Origin: Burkholderiaceae bacterium
Lineage (GTDB): Bacteria > Pseudomonadota > Gammaproteobacteria > Burkholderiales > Burkholderiaceae
Assembly: GCA_022701965.1 (NCBI GenBank)
Contig: JAKONL010000394.1
Span: 1 to 7,309 of the forward strand
Length of the DNA: 7,309 nucleotides
Direction: 5' to 3'
Positions 5,187-7,309 of this stretch are shown piece by piece; within the stretch, counting starts at the first letter, position 1; each line of letters starts with the position of its first letter. A program made the position numbers and the translations under genes. Under the pieces are notes generated by a model. It saw nothing but the letters and a program-made list of their open reading frames with translations. It was not told the origin of the DNA and ran no database searches.

Positions 5187-6218
5187 ATGTTCACTCTCTC
5201 CCTTTTCGACGAAACGCCGGTCGAGGAAACCTACCGCGTCGCCTTCGAGCGCTGGCTGAACGACAAGCGCGCGACGGGCGACCTGCGGCAACCGGCATCG
5301 GTCCAGGTCTACCGGGACATGTGGGACGCCTTCATGGCCTGGTGCCTCGGACGGGTTCCGCCGTTGCCGCTGTCGTCGCTGACCCTGGAGGACCTGCAGG
5401 CGTTCCAGGCCGCCCGCTTCGGACGCCGCAACACCGACCTCTCGCTGTCGCCCCGGCACGCCCTGCGGCTCGTTCGCCTGGTCGACCGTGTTCTCAAGCA
5501 CCATGCGCGGCACACCGGCACGCCGGCCAACTTGGCGGCCGCCGACTGGATCGCCTCGCGACCCGAGGTGCGCTTCGCCGACGCGGCCCAGGGCGATCCG
5601 CTGCCGGAGTTCCTCTCCGTCGCGGAGGCTCGCCTCCTGATCTCGTTCGTCTCCAGCGCCCGGCCTCGTCCCGGTCTCTCGCCCTCGCGGCGCGACAGCC
5701 ATGTCGCCTTCACCTGGCAGGAACTGCGCGACCGCACGGCGGTGGCGCTGCAGCTGGGCGGCGGACTGACGCCGGGCGACGTCCGCGCGCTCACGCTCGC
5801 CTCGCCGATCATGTCCGGCGAGGTCGGCGGACGCTCCCGGCCCCGCCGGATCGCCGTGCCCGGCAACGGCAGTTCGACACCGCGCGAGACACCCCTGGCG
5901 CCCTGGGCGGCCGAGCTGCTGCAGTACTGGCTGCAGGTGCGCGTCGAGGCCCGCATCCAGGGCGACCTGCTGTTCCCCGCCACCCGCTCGGGCCGCCCCT
6001 GGCCGAAGGAGGCGCAGTACCGCTGCGCGATGGGCGTGCTGGAGGACGCCGGACTCGACCGCGTCGAAGGCGGCTCGTTCCAGCTGCGCCACACCTTCGC
6101 CCTGCGGCAGTTGCGCCGCGGCGTCGCGCCGGTGGTCGTCGCCCGCTGGCTGGGCGTCGCGCCCGAACTGATGGACCGCTACCGCCGCGTGCTGACCTCC
6201 CCGGTCGACGTGATCTAG
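5187..6218 (+). CDS. Tyrosine recombinase/integrase-fold protein with degenerate active site
   Basis: 343-aa protein with the two-domain layout of phage-integrase-type recombinases. The N-terminal helical SAM-like core-binding domain spans about 12-110 (RWLNDKRATGDLRQPASVQVYRDMW region). The C-terminal catalytic-fold domain spans about 140-343. Box II is recognisable in SFQLRHTFALRQLRRG (297-312), and the end of the fold in ARWLGVAPELMDRYRRVL (319-336). Compared with the usual R-K-H-R-H/W-Y set, the second arginine (Arg301) and the tyrosine nucleophile (Tyr332) are present. The first-arginine site reads GLTPGDV (Thr195 where GLR is usual), the hairpin lysine site reads PGNGSS (Asn227), the HxxR histidine is Phe298, and LGH is LGV (Val324). 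It is probably catalytically impaired, or works in a non-canonical way. No tRNA, att-like repeats or phage genes adjoin it. It is divergent from the Crp/Fnr gene with 183 bases between them. GAGGG at 5181-5185 is only one base from the ATG, too close for a normal ribosome site. Confidence 0.85.
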   Translation: MFTLSLFDETPVEETYRVAFERWLNDKRATGDLRQPASVQVYRDMWDAFMAWCLGRVPPLPLSSLTLEDLQAFQAARFGRRNTDLSLSPRHALRLVRLVDRVLKHHARHTGTPANLAAADWIASRPEVRFADAAQGDPLPEFLSVAEARLLISFVSSARPRPGLSPSRRDSHVAFTWQELRDRTAVALQLGGGLTPGDVRALTLASPIMSGEVGGRSRPRRIAVPGNGSSTPRETPLAPWAAELLQYWLQVRVEARIQGDLLFPATRSGRPWPKEAQYRCAMGVLEDAGLDRVEGGSFQLRHTFALRQLRRGVAPVVVARWLGVAPELMDRYRRVLTSPVDVI

Positions 6219-6238
6219 GACGCGTTCGCGCAACGAAG

Positions 6239-6294
6239 GAAGGCCCCGGCGGGCCGGCTGCGGAGGCTTTCCGCGCCGGCCCGTCGGGGCCTTC
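6239..6294. terminator. Strong bidirectional terminator-like hairpin
   Basis: A nearly perfect 20-base stem: 6239-6258 pairs with 6275-6294, with a single G-T wobble. The apical 16 bases themselves contain GCGGA/TCCGC pairing, so the structure can continue almost to the tip. It sits in the 105-base gap between the convergent recombinase-like gene and symporter gene. Pyrimidine-rich CTTCTCGTCC follows on the plus strand and CCTTCGTTG on the minus strand; neither is a true T-run, but stem strength and position make a shared terminator likely. Confidence 0.75.
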
Positions 6295-6323
6295 TCGTCC
6301 GTGACCGACGGCGACGTCGTGCG

Positions 6324-7309
6324 TCAGTGTCCCGATGCGCCCGAGGCGCCGATGCCGGTCTCCGAGCGCACCTGCTGCGGCAGGAAGCCGGCGCGATCCC
6401 GTGCCGCGCGCGGGCTCTTGTCCAGGATCGAGAACAGCCAGATGCCGACGAAACCGATGGTCATCGAGAACAGCGCCGGCGATGCGTACGGAAACAGCGC
6501 CGAGCCCTTGGGATAACCCAGCGTGGCTTCCCACACCGCCGGCGAGACGATCGTCAACGCCACCGAGGAGACCAGACCCAGGAAGCCGCCGATGACCGCG
6601 CCGCGCGTGGTGCAGTCCTTCCACAGCACCGACATCAGCAGCACCGGAAAGTTGGCCGAGGCCGCGATGGCGAAGGCCAGGCTCACCATGAAGGCGATGT
6701 TCTGCTTCTCGAAGGCGATGCCCAGGACCACCGCGATGACGCCCAGCGCCACTGTCGTGATGCGCGAGACCTTCAGTTCCGACTTGCTGTCGGCCTGGCC
6801 CTTCTTGATCACCGTGGCGTAGATGTCGTGCGACACCGCCGAGGCGCCCGAGAGCGTCAGCCCGGCCACCACCGCCAGGATGGTGGCGAAGGCGACGGCG
6901 GAGATGAAGCCCAGGAACACGTTGCCGCCGACCGCCTTGGCCAGGTGCACCGCCGCCATGTTGCCGCCGCCCAGCAGACCGCCCTTGGCATCGAGGAACT
7001 CGGGATTCGTCAGCACGAAGGTGATGGCGCCGAAGCCGATGATGAAGGTCAGGATGTAGAAATATCCGATCCACGTGGTGGCCCACAGCACCGACTTGCG
7101 CGCTTCCTTGGCGTTGGGCACCGTGAAGAAGCGCATCAGGATGTGCGGCAGTCCGGCGGTGCCGAACATCAGCGCCATGCCGAAGCTGATGGCCGAGATC
7201 GGGTCCTTGATGAAGCCGCCCGGGCCCATGATGGAGAAGCCGTCGGCGGCCGCCGCCTCGGGGGTCTTGCCGGCCGCCCGGGCGATCCCCGTCTTGATCT
7301 CCACCGCCT
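6324..7309 (-). CDS. actP: Cation/acetate symporter, sodium:solute symporter family (5' partial)
   Basis: C-terminal part, about 327 residues, of an inner-membrane sodium-coupled symporter that imports acetate and other short monocarboxylates; full ActP is about 550 aa, so the N-terminal 40% lies right of the window. The frame is open to the right edge, and the apparent first codon at 7304 is GTG inside the protein, not a start. Numbering from that codon, about seven hydrophobic helices can be seen: 35-55, 72-98, 128-150, 183-200, 203-226, 235-255 and 276-294. Diagnostic segments are [21 protein letters not shown] (39-59, quoted in part: [14 protein letters not shown]) and [20 protein letters not shown] (134-153), followed by [15 protein letters not shown], matching the ActP and SSF signature regions. 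The tail ends [14 protein letters not shown], cytosolic or linker-like and typical of Burkholderiales copies as I recall them. No partner gene (acs or the small DUF485 protein) is inside the window; it would be expected upstream, beyond the right edge. Confidence 0.93.
   Translation of the reverse strand, partial: AVEIKTGIARAAGKTPEAAAADGFSIMGPGGFIKDPISAISFGMALMFGTAGLPHILMRFFTVPNAKEARKSVLWATTWIGYFYILTFIIGFGAITFVLTNPEFLDAKGGLLGGGNMAAVHLAKAVGGNVFLGFISAVAFATILAVVAGLTLSGASAVSHDIYATVIKKGQADSKSELKVSRITTVALGVIAVVLGIAFEKQNIAFMVSLAFAIAASANFPVLLMSVLWKDCTTRGAVIGGFLGLVSSVALTIVSPAVWEATLGYPKGSALFPYASPALFSMTIGFVGIWLFSILDKSPRAARDRAGFLPQQVRSETGIGASGASGH

Noticed and set aside
5187..6218. An integrated phage or genomic island marked by the integrase-like gene
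   Set aside because: No tRNA, att-like direct repeat, transposase, phage structural gene or excisionase is visible, the flanking genes look like core genome, and the active site appears degraded.
5004..6233. Fusion of the Crp/Fnr regulator to a long N-terminal extension on the minus strand (the frame runs to 634 codons)
   Set aside because: The extension lies antisense to the recombinase-like gene and has no domain; 224 aa from the ATG at 5003 matches the normal Crp/Fnr length.
1..7309. CRISPR array, rRNA, tRNA or riboswitch
   Set aside because: No regularly spaced repeats, no cloverleaf or CCA-ended structure and no rRNA-like conserved segments were seen on either strand.

Overview
The window is GC-rich chromosomal DNA that looks like a member of the Burkholderiales (Betaproteobacteria; Bordetella/Achromobacter/Variovorax-like). 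Three things point there: a Bug-type tripartite tricarboxylate transporter receptor, a Crp/Fnr regulator of a type I know from that order, and an ActP-type acetate symporter. The assignment rests on protein character alone. I see no tRNA, rRNA, CRISPR array or insertion sequence.

Layout. (1) 2-1766, plus strand: the end of a Bug-family periplasmic solute receptor, then, 37 bases on, an NAD(P)-dependent dehydrogenase of the 6-phosphogluconate/beta-hydroxyacid dehydrogenase superfamily with a DUF1932-like C-terminus. This looks like the downstream end of a catabolic operon for an organic acid, with one gene for capture and one for oxidation. (2) 1767-2181: a gene-free stretch whose core, 1861-2160, is about 42% GC by hand count and stands out sharply from its surroundings. 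It holds a small dyad and weak promoter-like elements. (3) 2182-4279, plus strand: two small hypothetical proteins (116 and 68 aa), then a 338-aa classical short-chain dehydrogenase with a C-terminal membrane anchor. (4) 4329-5003, minus strand: a Crp/Fnr-family regulator, convergent with the dehydrogenase. (5) 5187-6218, plus strand: a tyrosine-recombinase-fold protein divergent from the regulator, in which several catalytic positions appear lost. (6) 6239-6294: a very strong hairpin between convergent genes. (7) 6324-7309, minus strand: the C-terminal part of a cation/acetate symporter that runs off the right edge.

The genes do not form one system. The left operon is carbon acquisition. The middle is a small accessory segment behind an AT-rich spacer. 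The right part is regulator, recombinase-like gene and symporter, each in its own transcription unit. The items most worth a second look are the degenerate recombinase-like protein, the AT-rich spacer with its dyad, and the two small uncharacterised proteins. I did not find convincing evidence of a new multi-gene system.
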